Source of the DNA: Bacteroidales bacterium
Lineage (GTDB): Bacteria > Bacteroidota > Bacteroidia > Bacteroidales > Marinilabiliaceae
Assembly: GCA_017417385.1 (NCBI GenBank)
Contig: JAFPZF010000071.1
Coordinates: 1 to 38,076, forward strand
DNA: 38,076 bases
Direction of reading: 5' to 3'
A model generated the notes under the pieces. That model did not search any database and was not told the DNA's origin. It saw nothing but the letters and a program-made list of their open reading frames with translations. This document shows, piece by piece, positions 8,473 through 15,709 of the stretch (its first letter is position 1; every line of letters begins with the position of its first letter). The translations under genes were made by a program, and so were the position numbers.

Positions 8473-9082
8473 TAATATCATATTCACCGTCGACCTCCTT
8501 GCCGTCGGCGAGAGCTGGAATCCAGCGCCAGTTGCGGCTGCTAATCTTGTCGGCAGCCTGGCGGACCACGCGGGCGAAGTTCTCAGAAGTAGCCTCCTTG
8601 ATCTTGTAGCCCTTCATTTGACCTGACTTGTCGACAAGGATAGTCAGGACGACGCTGCCACCGCTACGATTGTTTTCCTCGGCCTTAGGGTAGTAGACGT
8701 GGCTAAGGACGAAGAAATAGGGGATGACGGGGCTCCCGAGGAACATGCAGGGGTAGTTGTTCTGGTCGTAGGTCTTGCCGAGATGTTGGAGAATATGCAC
8801 AGGTTGTCTGAGGGTGTAGTTGTACATCAGTTCAATCTGCTTGTTGTAGTTACGGTAAGTCCAAGTGCCAACCTTCTTGCCGGAGCGGTAGGAGCCGCTC
8901 TCGATAGTCCAGTTCTTGTATTTCAGCTCGTACTTGCCGTCACGGACAGAAGTGTCAGATTTAAGGACGGAGAAAGATTCGACGAAGAGACCATTCTTCT
9001 GCGTCCGCTGAAGGTGAGCCTTGTTTTGAGCGGAGGCGAAGAGAGGCAGGAGGAGGGACAATATCAGTAGAAAAATTCTCAT
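8453..9082 (-). CDS. Exported TonB C-terminal-domain protein with MORN-like repeat
   Basis: A 209-residue protein with a signal peptide (MRIFLLILSLLLPLFASAQ). Residues about 45-90 contain a repeat of the MORN/YwqK type (GSYRSGKKVGTWTYRNYNKQ). The C-terminal 80 residues are a TonB-C fold: VVLTILVDKSGQMKGYKI, then NWRWIPALADGKEVDG. There is no transmembrane anchor or proline-rich spacer like a true TonB, so it is probably a periplasmic protein that borrows the TonB domain. It converges on the MATE gene, and the two coding ends overlap by 20 bp with no terminator between them. Confidence 0.75.
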   Translation of the reverse strand: MRIFLLILSLLLPLFASAQNKAHLQRTQKNGLFVESFSVLKSDTSVRDGKYELKYKNWTIESGSYRSGKKVGTWTYRNYNKQIELMYNYTLRQPVHILQHLGKTYDQNNYPCMFLGSPVIPYFFVLSHVYYPKAEENNRSGGSVVLTILVDKSGQMKGYKIKEATSENFARVVRQAADKISSRNWRWIPALADGKEVDGEYDITIEFDN

Positions 9083-9233
9083 TTTAGATAGTTATAACAG
9101 TCCTAAGTTAGCAAAAAAGAGTGAGACGTCAAAGTCCAAAGCGAGGAGACGAGACGTTTAGGGAGGTAGGAGCAAAGATTGCGCCAAAAGAGAAGGGCAG
9201 AGAAAGAAAAGGGGGTTGAAAGATTCAGGGACG

Positions 9234-9262
9234 AAAAAAGCCGATGTCAGAGAGACACCGGC
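9234..9262 (-). terminator. Terminator after tRNA-Gly copy 2
   Basis: On the minus strand a nine-pair stem (9240-9248 with 9254-9262), including one G-U wobble, is followed by six T. It lies 5 nt beyond the 3' end of the last tRNA-Gly. Confidence 0.8.
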
Positions 9263-9267
9263 TGGAG

Positions 9268-9340
9268 AGCGGGAAACGGGGCTCAAACCCGCGACCCTCA
9301 GCTTGGAAGGCTGATGCTCTATCAACTGAGCTATTCCCGC
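9268..9340 (-). tRNA. tRNA-Gly (anticodon TCC), copy 2
   Basis: A 73-nt cloverleaf on the minus strand. Acceptor GCGGGAA pairs with TTCCCGC, followed by a T discriminator. The anticodon stem TCAGC/GCTGA encloses CTTCCAA, giving TCC, and the T loop reads GGTTTGAGCCC. CCA is not encoded. It is identical to the copy at 9422-9494 and is the last gene of the stable-RNA operon. Confidence 0.95.
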
Positions 9341-9387
9341 AAGAAATAACGACTACGTGAGTCGGAGGGGAGGGGTGTTTTAGGAAG

Positions 9388-9416
9388 AAAAAAGCCGACG
9401 TCGATTAGACATCGGC
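9388..9416 (-). terminator. Terminator-like hairpin between the two tRNA-Gly genes
   Basis: On the minus strand a nine-pair stem (9394-9402 with 9408-9416), one wobble, is followed by six T. It is a near copy of the hairpin at 9234-9262 and lies between the duplicated tRNA-Gly genes, so it may end part of the transcripts early. Confidence 0.7.
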
Positions 9417-9421
9417 GAGAG

Positions 9422-9494
9422 AGCGGGAAACGGGGCTCAAACCCGCGACCCTCAGCTTGGAAGGCTGATGCTCTATCAACTGAGCTATTCCCGC
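9422..9494 (-). tRNA. tRNA-Gly (anticodon TCC), copy 1
   Basis: A 73-nt cloverleaf identical to the copy at 9268-9340, anticodon TCC. Its flanking terminator hairpin is duplicated too, so the pair looks like a tandem duplication with a 154-bp repeat distance. Confidence 0.95.
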
Positions 9495-9515
9495 AGCAGC
9501 TTGAATTGAAAGTAG

Positions 9516-9596
9516 TGGGAGGACAAGGATTCGAACCTTGGAAGCCGAAGCAACAGATTTACAGTCTGCCCCATTTGACCGCTCTGGAATCCTCCC
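9516..9596 (-). tRNA. tRNA-Tyr (anticodon GTA)
   Basis: An 81-nt class II tRNA on the minus strand. The acceptor GGGAGGA pairs with TCCTCCC, the discriminator is A, the anticodon loop CTGTAAA gives GTA, and there is a long variable arm (GCTTCGGC). It lies between tRNA-Thr and tRNA-Gly in the same operon. Confidence 0.95.
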
Positions 9597-9621
9597 AGAG
9601 AAACAATTCTCGCTAAATGCG

Positions 9622-9694
9622 AGCCAGCAGAGGGACTCGAACCCACGACCGGCTGATTACAAATCAGCTGCTCTACCAACTGAGCTATGCTGGC
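9622..9694 (-). tRNA. tRNA-Thr (anticodon TGT)
   Basis: A 73-nt cloverleaf on the minus strand. Acceptor GCCAGCA pairs with TGCTGGC, the anticodon stem CTGAT/ATCAG encloses TTTGTAA, giving TGT. It follows the SRP RNA by 5 nt. Confidence 0.95.
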
Positions 9695-9699
9695 AAGGT

Positions 9700-9794
9700 G
9701 GGTAAGCTATCTATATCGCACCGCTCAACCTAATACCTTTGCTGCGGTCAGGCCCTGGAGGGTTCAAAGGGAGCTGGTCGCATAGGACTTACCC
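9700..9794 (-). ncRNA. ffs: Small signal recognition particle RNA (4.5S-like)
   Basis: A 95-nt RNA on the minus strand with ends that pair (GGGTAAG with CTTACCC). The centre carries the SRP helix 8 pattern: CCTTTG pairs with CAAAGG around GAACCC, CCAGG and GCAGCA, the symmetric-loop residues bound by Ffh. The segment GGTTGAGCGGTGCGA also fits Bacteroidota SRP RNAs as I remember them. The apical loop differs from the usual GGAA. The gene is the first of the stable-RNA operon and sits right behind a good promoter. The identification is by pattern only; a covariance-model search would settle it. Confidence 0.7.
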
Positions 9795-9812
9795 GTTTTG
9801 CTTTTGCGAGTG

Positions 9813-9842
9813 CAAATTTAGGGCGAATTTTTCTAACTCCAA
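9813..9842 (-). promoter_or_regulatory. Promoter of the SRP RNA-tRNA operon
   Basis: On the minus strand TTG (9840-9842) and TAAATTTG (9813-9820) are separated by 19 nt, a full match to the Bacteroidota promoter. It lies about 20 nt before the SRP RNA 5' end, so transcription runs through SRP RNA, tRNA-Thr, tRNA-Tyr and the two tRNA-Gly genes. Confidence 0.8.
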
Positions 9843-9877
9843 ACATTTCGAGCGTTTTTTTTCAAGAAATTTTTAGG

Positions 9878-9906
9878 CGTCTGTCTAATCAGTTGATTGA
9901 CAGACG
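9878..9906. repeat. Long hairpin/inverted repeat upstream of the stable-RNA promoter
   Basis: CGTCTGTC (9878-9885) and GACAGACG (9899-9906) pair, and the inner AATCA/TGATT continues the stem after one bulged T, giving about 13 bp around a two-base loop. It lacks a clear U tract on either strand, so it is not a plain terminator. Its role is unknown. Confidence 0.6.
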
Positions 9907-10257
9907 TGTGTGAATGGAAGTTTTTTAGGGTGATTTAGGGAGGTGAGTTGAGAGAATGGGAAAAGCAGGCTATTTGGAGTCGATTTGTGGCTTTTCGGAG
10001 GGTGATATGCCAGAAAGTGGTGGGTGAAGAGGTGGCGAATTGGTGGCGTCTAGGGGATTATGAGGTTGTTAAGATGTTGGAAAATAGAGAGTTTTGAGAG
10101 TGGCGGTGGATAAGGACGGAGAGTAGTGCGGCACATAAAGAAGGAATAATGAATGCGGGGGCGAGTGAGAACTGGGCAGAATGAATCGACAGGATGGTGC
10201 AGAAGGCAGGAGTTGAATGGTGTTTGGCGCTTGAAGTGGAGGCATGGACGTGGTTAA
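9907..10257. other. Purine-rich stretch without a recognisable gene
   Basis: I see no protein gene, RNA gene or clean repeat here. The plus strand is strongly G and A rich with scattered stops. Short open frames on the minus strand lack any family resemblance. It could be intergenic DNA or a decayed gene. Confidence 0.5.
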
Positions 10258-10378
10258 CATAAGTTGCGACAAGTCTAATACAGGTCTAACCCAAGTCCAT
10301 GATAAGTCGAATGTAGGTTGAGGGTAGGTTCAAGGTAGGTTCAAGGTAGGTTGAAGATAGGTTCAAGGTAGGTTTGAG
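10258..10378. repeat. Tandem repeat with an 11-bp period
   Basis: About eleven units of 11 bp lie in perfect register. The last six (10313-10378) are close to GTAGGTTCAAG. The earlier units (10258-10312: for example ACAAGTCTAAT, ATAAGTCGAAT) are more diverged. The period is not a multiple of three, and no long open frame crosses the array, so it is not a coding repeat. It lies about 200 bp before the nitroreductase-like lipoprotein gene. Confidence 0.85.
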
Positions 10379-10539
10379 TGAAGACGGGAAAAAGGGGAGA
10401 AGAATTTATGAACGGGAGCAAGATGGAGGAGAGGAGGAAAGGGTAGGAGAAGGGTAGGGGAAAAGTGGCGTCGAGGATGGGCAAAAGGTATGTGGACTTT
10501 ATTTAGGAGATATTAAGAGACGGCGAATGAATAAATAAT

Positions 10540-10547
10540 TAAATTTG
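10540..10547 (+). promoter_or_regulatory. Bacteroidota -7 box before the nitroreductase-like gene
   Basis: TAAATTTG followed by CGG lies 36 nt before the ATG at 10584. No TTG is found at the expected distance upstream, so the -33 element is weak or absent. Confidence 0.5.
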
Positions 10548-10583
10548 CGGTAAGGTAAAACAAAACATAAGGAAGAGGTAAAG

Positions 10584-11222
10584 ATGAAAAATACATTGAT
10601 AGCAGTGATGTCGGCATGCTTCGTCATGTTGGTGGCATCGTGTCAGGGCGGGAGTCAGGAGAAGGCTGTCTCGACTCCGAGCGTAAACAATGGCAATGCC
10701 GTCATAGAGACGATAATGACTCGGCGGAGCATCAGGAAGTATAAGCCTCAGAAAGTAGGCAGGGACACGGTAGAGACCATAGTCAGATGTGGCATATATG
10801 CGCCGAACGCGATGAACAAGCAGGAGTGGGAGATCAGGGTAGTCGACAACAAGGCGGACATAAGCAGATTGACAGAGATATACAAGCGATATAACGAGAA
10901 GGCTGCGAAGGATCCGAGTATGGTGACAATGTTCAGGAATGCGTGGACAGTAGTATTCGTTGCAAAGACCGGTGGCAGCGACATCAACGTAGGGCTTTTG
11001 GGTGAGAACATGGCGCTAGCGGCATGGAGCATGGGAGTTGGCTCGTGTTTTCTCGGCGGACCGATAGAGTTTTTGACGAGGACGGAGGAGGTCAGGCCGT
11101 TCATAGACAAGCTAGAACTGCCGGAAGATGCGGAGCTCGTCTACTGCCTGGCGTTGGGATATCCTGACGAGTCGCCAGAGGCGAAGCCGAGGGACGCAGA
11201 CAAGATTAGGTTCATCGAGTAA
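10584..11222 (+). CDS. Nitroreductase-family lipoprotein
   Basis: A 212-residue protein with a lipoprotein signal ending VASC (Cys20 or thereabouts), so it is expected to be lipid-anchored and exported. The mature part is a nitroreductase fold: TRRSIRKYKPQKV and CGIYAPNAMNKQEWEIRVV near the N terminus, then NMALAAWSMGVGSCFLGGP and LALGYPDE, the FMN-binding and dimer-interface signatures. Such enzymes usually reduce nitro compounds, quinones or flavins with NAD(P)H in the cytosol. An exported copy is unusual but lipobox-bearing members do occur in Bacteroidota. The gene has its own promoter-like box and a terminator (11252-11285), so it is monocistronic. The substrate is unknown. Confidence 0.85.
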   Translation: MKNTLIAVMSACFVMLVASCQGGSQEKAVSTPSVNNGNAVIETIMTRRSIRKYKPQKVGRDTVETIVRCGIYAPNAMNKQEWEIRVVDNKADISRLTEIYKRYNEKAAKDPSMVTMFRNAWTVVFVAKTGGSDINVGLLGENMALAAWSMGVGSCFLGGPIEFLTRTEEVRPFIDKLELPEDAELVYCLALGYPDESPEAKPRDADKIRFIE

Positions 11223-11251
11223 AATCAGTAAGGAAATCGGAGATAAAAGCA

Positions 11252-11285
11252 GATAGCAGGGCGAGGTGAGAGTCGTTCTGCTATC
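11252..11285 (+). terminator. Terminator after the nitroreductase-like gene
   Basis: GATAGCAG (11252-11259) pairs with CTGCTATC (11278-11285), followed by ATTTTATT. Confidence 0.7.
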
Positions 11286-11355
11286 ATTTTATTATGAAAA
11301 GCGAAAGTAAATAGATAAAAGAGAGAGAATAGTGATAGCATGTCGGTTAAATTAG

Positions 11356-11363
11356 TAATTTTG
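11356..11363 (+). promoter_or_regulatory. Bacteroidota -7 box before the HlyD/ABC-2 operon
   Basis: TAATTTTG followed by CG lies 54 nt before the ATG at 11417. There is no clear TTG at -33. Confidence 0.5.
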
Positions 11364-11416
11364 CGAAAGAAACAAAAAGTAAACAATACAAAACAGGACC
11401 AATTTAAGGACGAGAG

Positions 11417-12400
11417 ATGAAAAGGAGAGTAAATCTGACAGTGATATTTGCGTGTGTGCTGTTGTGTCTGATAGCAGCTGTGATACTGGTAGGACTAAGC
11501 ATACCGGAGAAGCTAGAGACTATACAGGGCGAGGTAGAGATGACCGACTACAGGATCAGCAGCAAGGTGCCTGGACGAGTAAAGGAGATACGAGTCGAGG
11601 AAGGTGACAGAGTAAAGAAGGGAGACACTCTGATAGTATTGGAGGCGCCGGACGTCATGGCGAAGCTGAATCAGGCGAATGCTGCACTCGAGGCGGCGGA
11701 GGCGATAGAGCAGAAGGCGAAGAAAGGTGCAAGGCAGGAGCAGATACAGGGAGCATACGAGATGTGGCAGAAGGCGAAGGCAGGACTTGAAGTAGCGCAG
11801 AAGACATACGAGAGAGTCGCAGGACTATATGCAGACAGCGTAGTCAGCGCACAGAAGATGGACGAGGTGACAGCTCAGCTGAATGCCATGAAGGCGACAG
11901 AGAGGGCTGCGAAGAGCCAGTATGACATGGCAGTCAATGGTGCTCAGAAGGAGGACATAGAGGCGGCAAAGGCACAGGTGAATCGAGCAAAGGGAGCAGT
12001 CAGCGAGGTAAGCTCTTACATAGACGAGACGCGACTGACAGCACTTGAAGACGGAGAGGTCACAGAGATATTCCCGGAGCTAGGAGAGCTCGTCGGGACG
12101 GGGTCTCCGCTGATGAACGTAGCGATGACGGAGAAAGTATGGTTCACGTTCAACGTCAGGGAGGATCTGCTGAAGGGACTGACAGTCGGGGCGGAGGTAG
12201 AGGCCTACATGCCAGCCACAGACAAGGAGATAAAGGTCAGGATAAGCAAGATAAAGGATGTCGGGACGTACGCTATCTGGAAGGCGACAAAGGCGCTGGA
12301 CAAGTATGACTTGAAGACGTTCGAGGTGAAGGCAGTGCCAGTCGACATGGCTGACGTCAAGGACGTGCGTGAGGGAATGACCGTGATACTGAAGAAGTAA
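11417..12400 (+). CDS. HlyD/YbhG-type periplasmic adaptor (membrane fusion) protein
   Basis: A 327-residue protein with one N-terminal transmembrane helix (about residues 8-28), a biotinyl-lipoyl-like half-motif (ISSKVPGRVKEIRVEEGDRVKKGDTLIVLEAP), a long alanine-rich alpha-helical hairpin (about 80-195), the second lipoyl half (TRLTALEDGEVTEIFPELGELV) and a beta-barrel region (VWFTFNVREDLLKGL). It would bridge inner-membrane permeases to an outer-membrane TolC-type channel. The next gene, an ABC-2 permease, starts in a 1-bp overlap, so the two are translationally coupled. No TolC homologue is visible in the window. The exported substrate is unknown. Confidence 0.88.
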   Translation: MKRRVNLTVIFACVLLCLIAAVILVGLSIPEKLETIQGEVEMTDYRISSKVPGRVKEIRVEEGDRVKKGDTLIVLEAPDVMAKLNQANAALEAAEAIEQKAKKGARQEQIQGAYEMWQKAKAGLEVAQKTYERVAGLYADSVVSAQKMDEVTAQLNAMKATERAAKSQYDMAVNGAQKEDIEAAKAQVNRAKGAVSEVSSYIDETRLTALEDGEVTEIFPELGELVGTGSPLMNVAMTEKVWFTFNVREDLLKGLTVGAEVEAYMPATDKEIKVRISKIKDVGTYAIWKATKALDKYDLKTFEVKAVPVDMADVKDVREGMTVILKK

Positions 12401-13590
12401 TGCTAAGCTACGTCAAGAGACAGGGTAAGCGCATCTGGATGCTGACAGTCAGGGAGCTGCGGATATTCATTCGCAGGCCATTGCTAGTGTTCTGCATGCT
12501 GATAGCTCCGATATTCTGTGCGATATTCTTCTCGACGATGATGTCGGAGGGGTTGCCACAGAAGTTGCCGACGGGCCTTGTCGACGAGGACAACACGTCT
12601 ACTACGCGTCAGATAGTCAGGATACTGGGTAGTATGAAGACGACGGACCTGAGCAGACGCTATCCAACATTTGAGGCGGCGAAGGAGGCAGTCCTTCACG
12701 GGGAGATATATGCGTTCATGTATATCCCGAAAGGGACGACACAGGCGGCGATAAGCAGCAAGCAGCCACAGATCTCATTCTACACAAATGACGCATATTT
12801 CTTGCCGGCGAGCCTACTAATGAAAGACTTGCGGACGACGAGCGAGATGACGGGACTTGCCATCACGCGCGAGACATTGCGAGCGAAGGGCTTGACAGAC
12901 AAGCAGATCATGGGAGTGCTTCAGCCGATAGTCATCGAGTCGCATCCGATAAGCAATTCGACATTGAACTATTCCGTGCTGTTGACGAACTGCATAGTCC
13001 CGGGCATAGTCATACTGATGATAATGCTAACGACGACGTATGCGATAGGCATGGAGTGGAAGAAGGGTACGCAGAAGTTCGTATATCACGACATGGCAGG
13101 AGGGTCAGTTCCTATCTTCATAACCGGCAAGCTGTTGCCGCAGACCGTGCTGTACGTACTCCAGTTCTGGATGATGTACGTGTACCTGTACAAGGTGCTA
13201 TGTTTCCCATGCCAGAGCGGGTTGTTCCCGATGATGTGTATAGGAGTGTTGACAGTGCTTGCGGCTCAGGCTTTCGGGCTGGTGATGTTCGGGATATTTG
13301 CGGGACAGATGAGAATGTCGATGTCGGCGAGCGCATTGGTCGGAGTGTTATCTATATCTATGGCCGGCTTCTCGTATCCGACGACGGCGATGAGTCCGTT
13401 GTTGATAAAGCTGTCGTGGATATTTCCGTTGAGGGACTACTTTCTCATCTACAGCAATCAGGCGCTGAATGGATATCCGATAGAGTATGCGTGGCAGCCG
13501 ATATTAGCATTGTTGATAATGATGGTAGTGCCGTTGCTGTTTATCAAGCGGTATGCATACGCGATAAATCACATAGACTACGTCCCATAG
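12400..13590 (+). CDS. ABC-2 type transporter permease, first copy
   Basis: A 396-residue inner-membrane protein of the ABC-2 family. It has one transmembrane helix near residues 26-46, a large extracytoplasmic domain (PTGLVDEDNTSTTRQIVR onward) and five or so helices in the C-terminal half, ending with the YVP tail. The layout matches YhgE/YbhS-like permeases that work with HlyD adaptors. It overlaps the adaptor gene by 1 bp and is followed 27 nt later by a second permease. No ATP-binding subunit is encoded in the operon. Confidence 0.85.
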   Translation: MLSYVKRQGKRIWMLTVRELRIFIRRPLLVFCMLIAPIFCAIFFSTMMSEGLPQKLPTGLVDEDNTSTTRQIVRILGSMKTTDLSRRYPTFEAAKEAVLHGEIYAFMYIPKGTTQAAISSKQPQISFYTNDAYFLPASLLMKDLRTTSEMTGLAITRETLRAKGLTDKQIMGVLQPIVIESHPISNSTLNYSVLLTNCIVPGIVILMIMLTTTYAIGMEWKKGTQKFVYHDMAGGSVPIFITGKLLPQTVLYVLQFWMMYVYLYKVLCFPCQSGLFPMMCIGVLTVLAAQAFGLVMFGIFAGQMRMSMSASALVGVLSISMAGFSYPTTAMSPLLIKLSWIFPLRDYFLIYSNQALNGYPIEYAWQPILALLIMMVVPLLFIKRYAYAINHIDYVP

Positions 13591-13617
13591 GAGAGAATAG
13601 AACAAGGAGGGTGAGAG

Positions 13618-14838
13618 ATGTTTAGAGAGTTGATAGAATCGTGGTGGCACGACATGAAGGAAGTATTTACCGACATAGGCGTGCTCATATTCGTGATAGC
13701 GGTGCCGTTGGCGTATCCGTTGATATATGCCTACGTTTATAACACAGAGATAGCGAGGGACGTGACGGCTGCAGTCGTCGACGACAGCCAGAGCAACATG
13801 TCGAGAGAGTTCATCAGGAAGATAGATGCTGCGCCAGAGATGGCGGTGTATGCCAAGTGCACAAATATGGCGGAGGCGCAGGACCTGATGATGAAGAGGG
13901 AGGTCTATGGGATAGTTCACATACCCAAGAGCTTTGAAGACGACCTCAGGAAGGGCAAGCAGACGAGAGTAGGAGTGTATTGCGACGTAAGTTCGATGAT
14001 ATACTATAAGAACTTGTTGTTGCCGTGTACGAATGCGTCTCTCGAGATGAACAAGCTGATAAGAGTCGAGAAGTTCAAGAACCTTATCACAGACCGGGAG
14101 CGGGAGGTTGCGATGCAGCCAGTCAAGTACCAGCACGTCCAGTTGTTCAATCCTCAGGGAGGTTATGACAGTTTCCTATTGCCGCCGGTCTTGATGCTGA
14201 TCATACAGCAGACCATGTTGCTTGGGATGGGCATGGCGATGGGCAAGACCAGGGAGAAGAACAGAGGATATGCGTTGGACCTGAACATGCACTTGACCCA
14301 TCCAGTCAGCGTGTTGCTGGGCAGGATGATGATATACGTCCCGCTATACATATTGCTGGCGTTGTACATGTATACCGTTGTGACCCAGATGTTCACGTTC
14401 CCTCAGCTCGGGCACTATTGGGATTTCGTAGGGTTCATAATACCGTACGTGATAGATTGCTGCGTATTCGGGCTCGTGTTGGCAAGCCTGTTGTATCGCA
14501 GGGAGGACAGCATACTGATGTTCGTATTCATGTCAGTCCCGCTGTTGTTCATGAGTGGAGTGTCGTGGCCGGGTAGCAATTTGCCGGACTTCTGGTATTA
14601 TGTCGGCCGTCTGTTCCCGTCGTCGTATGGGATAAACGGATACGTCCGACTCACGTCGATGGGAGCCTCGTTGAAAGACCTACATTCCGAGATGACGGGC
14701 ATCGTAATACAGACAGCAGTGTATTTCGTGATAGCGATGCTCATCACGCGCCTTCAGATAATCAGAGTCGAGAAGGGCCGGAAGCTGGGAATCGACAATG
14801 CTCGCTTGAAGTATGACAAGAAACTGTTAGAAGAATAA
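13618..14838 (+). CDS. ABC-2 type transporter permease, second copy
   Basis: A 406-residue ABC-2 permease with the same layout as its upstream neighbour: an N-terminal helix (VLIFVIAVPLAYPLIYAYVY), an extracytoplasmic domain (AAVVDDSQSNMSREFIRK) and C-terminal helices containing FMSGVSWPGSNLPDFWYYVGRLFPSSYGINGY, a signature of the family. The two permeases probably form a heterodimer attached to the HlyD-type adaptor. Its stop overlaps the start of the CvfB-like gene by 1 bp, so that gene is co-transcribed although its role is unrelated. Confidence 0.85.
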   Translation: MFRELIESWWHDMKEVFTDIGVLIFVIAVPLAYPLIYAYVYNTEIARDVTAAVVDDSQSNMSREFIRKIDAAPEMAVYAKCTNMAEAQDLMMKREVYGIVHIPKSFEDDLRKGKQTRVGVYCDVSSMIYYKNLLLPCTNASLEMNKLIRVEKFKNLITDREREVAMQPVKYQHVQLFNPQGGYDSFLLPPVLMLIIQQTMLLGMGMAMGKTREKNRGYALDLNMHLTHPVSVLLGRMMIYVPLYILLALYMYTVVTQMFTFPQLGHYWDFVGFIIPYVIDCCVFGLVLASLLYRREDSILMFVFMSVPLLFMSGVSWPGSNLPDFWYYVGRLFPSSYGINGYVRLTSMGASLKDLHSEMTGIVIQTAVYFVIAMLITRLQIIRVEKGRKLGIDNARLKYDKKLLEE

Positions 14839-15695
14839 TGATATTAGGAAGACGCAAAGAAGTTGAGACTGGGAGGTGGAACACCTTGACAGTCGTCAAG
14901 AAGTTAGACTTCGGCAGTTATCTGGACGGAGGGGTCGAGGGTGAGATACTGTTGCCGCGGCGATATGAGCCGGTGGGGCTGGAGATAGGTCAGGAGCTAG
15001 ACGTATTTCTGTACTTCGACAGTGAGGACAGGATAGTAGCCACGACAGAGACGCCTAAGGCACAGGTAGGCGAGGTCGCCTATCTCGAGGTGAAGCAGTT
15101 GACGAGTCCGGGAGCATTTCTAGACTGGGGATTGCCCAAGGACCTGCTAGTCCCGAGGAGGGAGCAGAGGACGCCGATGGCAGAAGGGAGGCGTTACATA
15201 GTATACGTCTATAGAGACAGGGTGACGGGGAGAATAGCGGCGACGACGAAGATAGACAGGTATCTCGACAACACGATGCCGAAGTACGAGACGGGCGATG
15301 AAGTCGATGCCATAGTGACAGAGTTCACGCCACTCGGATACAAAGTAGTCGTCGACAACCTACATACCGGCTTAGTCTATGAAGGAGACGTGTATGAGCC
15401 GTTGACGATAGGTCAGCGGTTGAAGCTGTACGTCAAGAAAGTCCGTGAAGACGACAAGATAGACCTTCAGCCTACGCCGATAGGATATGCGAAGGTCGGT
15501 GACCTCGGAGAAAAGATAATGAGCAAGCTAGAAGAGGCTGGGGGCGAGTTGCCATACGGAGACAAATCAGATCCGGAGGACATCAAGAGGGAGTTCGGTT
15601 GCTCGAAGAAGAGTTTCAAGATGACGATAGGGACGTTGATGAAGAGTGGTAGGATAGAGTTGACCAGCAAAGGAGGAATCAAGCAGAAGCGATAG
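14838..15695 (+). CDS. S1-like RNA-binding protein, CvfB/YitL family
   Basis: A 285-residue cytosolic protein. It contains several S1-like OB folds: GSYLDGGVEGEILLPRRYEP (about residues 25-45), then SPGAFLDWGLPKDLLVPRREQ (about 90-110) and a third near LGYKVVVDNLHTGLVYEGDVYEP (about 160-185). The C-terminal winged-helix-like part (CSKKSFKMTIGTLMKSGRIEL) completes the CvfB pattern. In Gram-positive bacteria CvfB affects virulence gene expression; the molecular role in Bacteroidota is not known. It begins in an overlap with the ABC-2 permease stop and is followed 14 nt later by rlmN. Confidence 0.88.
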   Translation: MILGRRKEVETGRWNTLTVVKKLDFGSYLDGGVEGEILLPRRYEPVGLEIGQELDVFLYFDSEDRIVATTETPKAQVGEVAYLEVKQLTSPGAFLDWGLPKDLLVPRREQRTPMAEGRRYIVYVYRDRVTGRIAATTKIDRYLDNTMPKYETGDEVDAIVTEFTPLGYKVVVDNLHTGLVYEGDVYEPLTIGQRLKLYVKKVREDDKIDLQPTPIGYAKVGDLGEKIMSKLEEAGGELPYGDKSDPEDIKREFGCSKKSFKMTIGTLMKSGRIELTSKGGIKQKR

Positions 15696-15709
15696 GAGGA
15701 GGGAAAAGG

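Noticed and set aside
10069-10272. A 67-codon minus-strand open frame
   Set aside because: Serine/proline-rich composition, no start context, and it runs into the 11-bp repeat array; no support as a gene.
10258-10378. Reading the 11-bp repeat array as a CRISPR
   Set aside because: CRISPR needs repeats of about 23-40 bp with unique spacers; here units are directly adjacent and 11 bp long.
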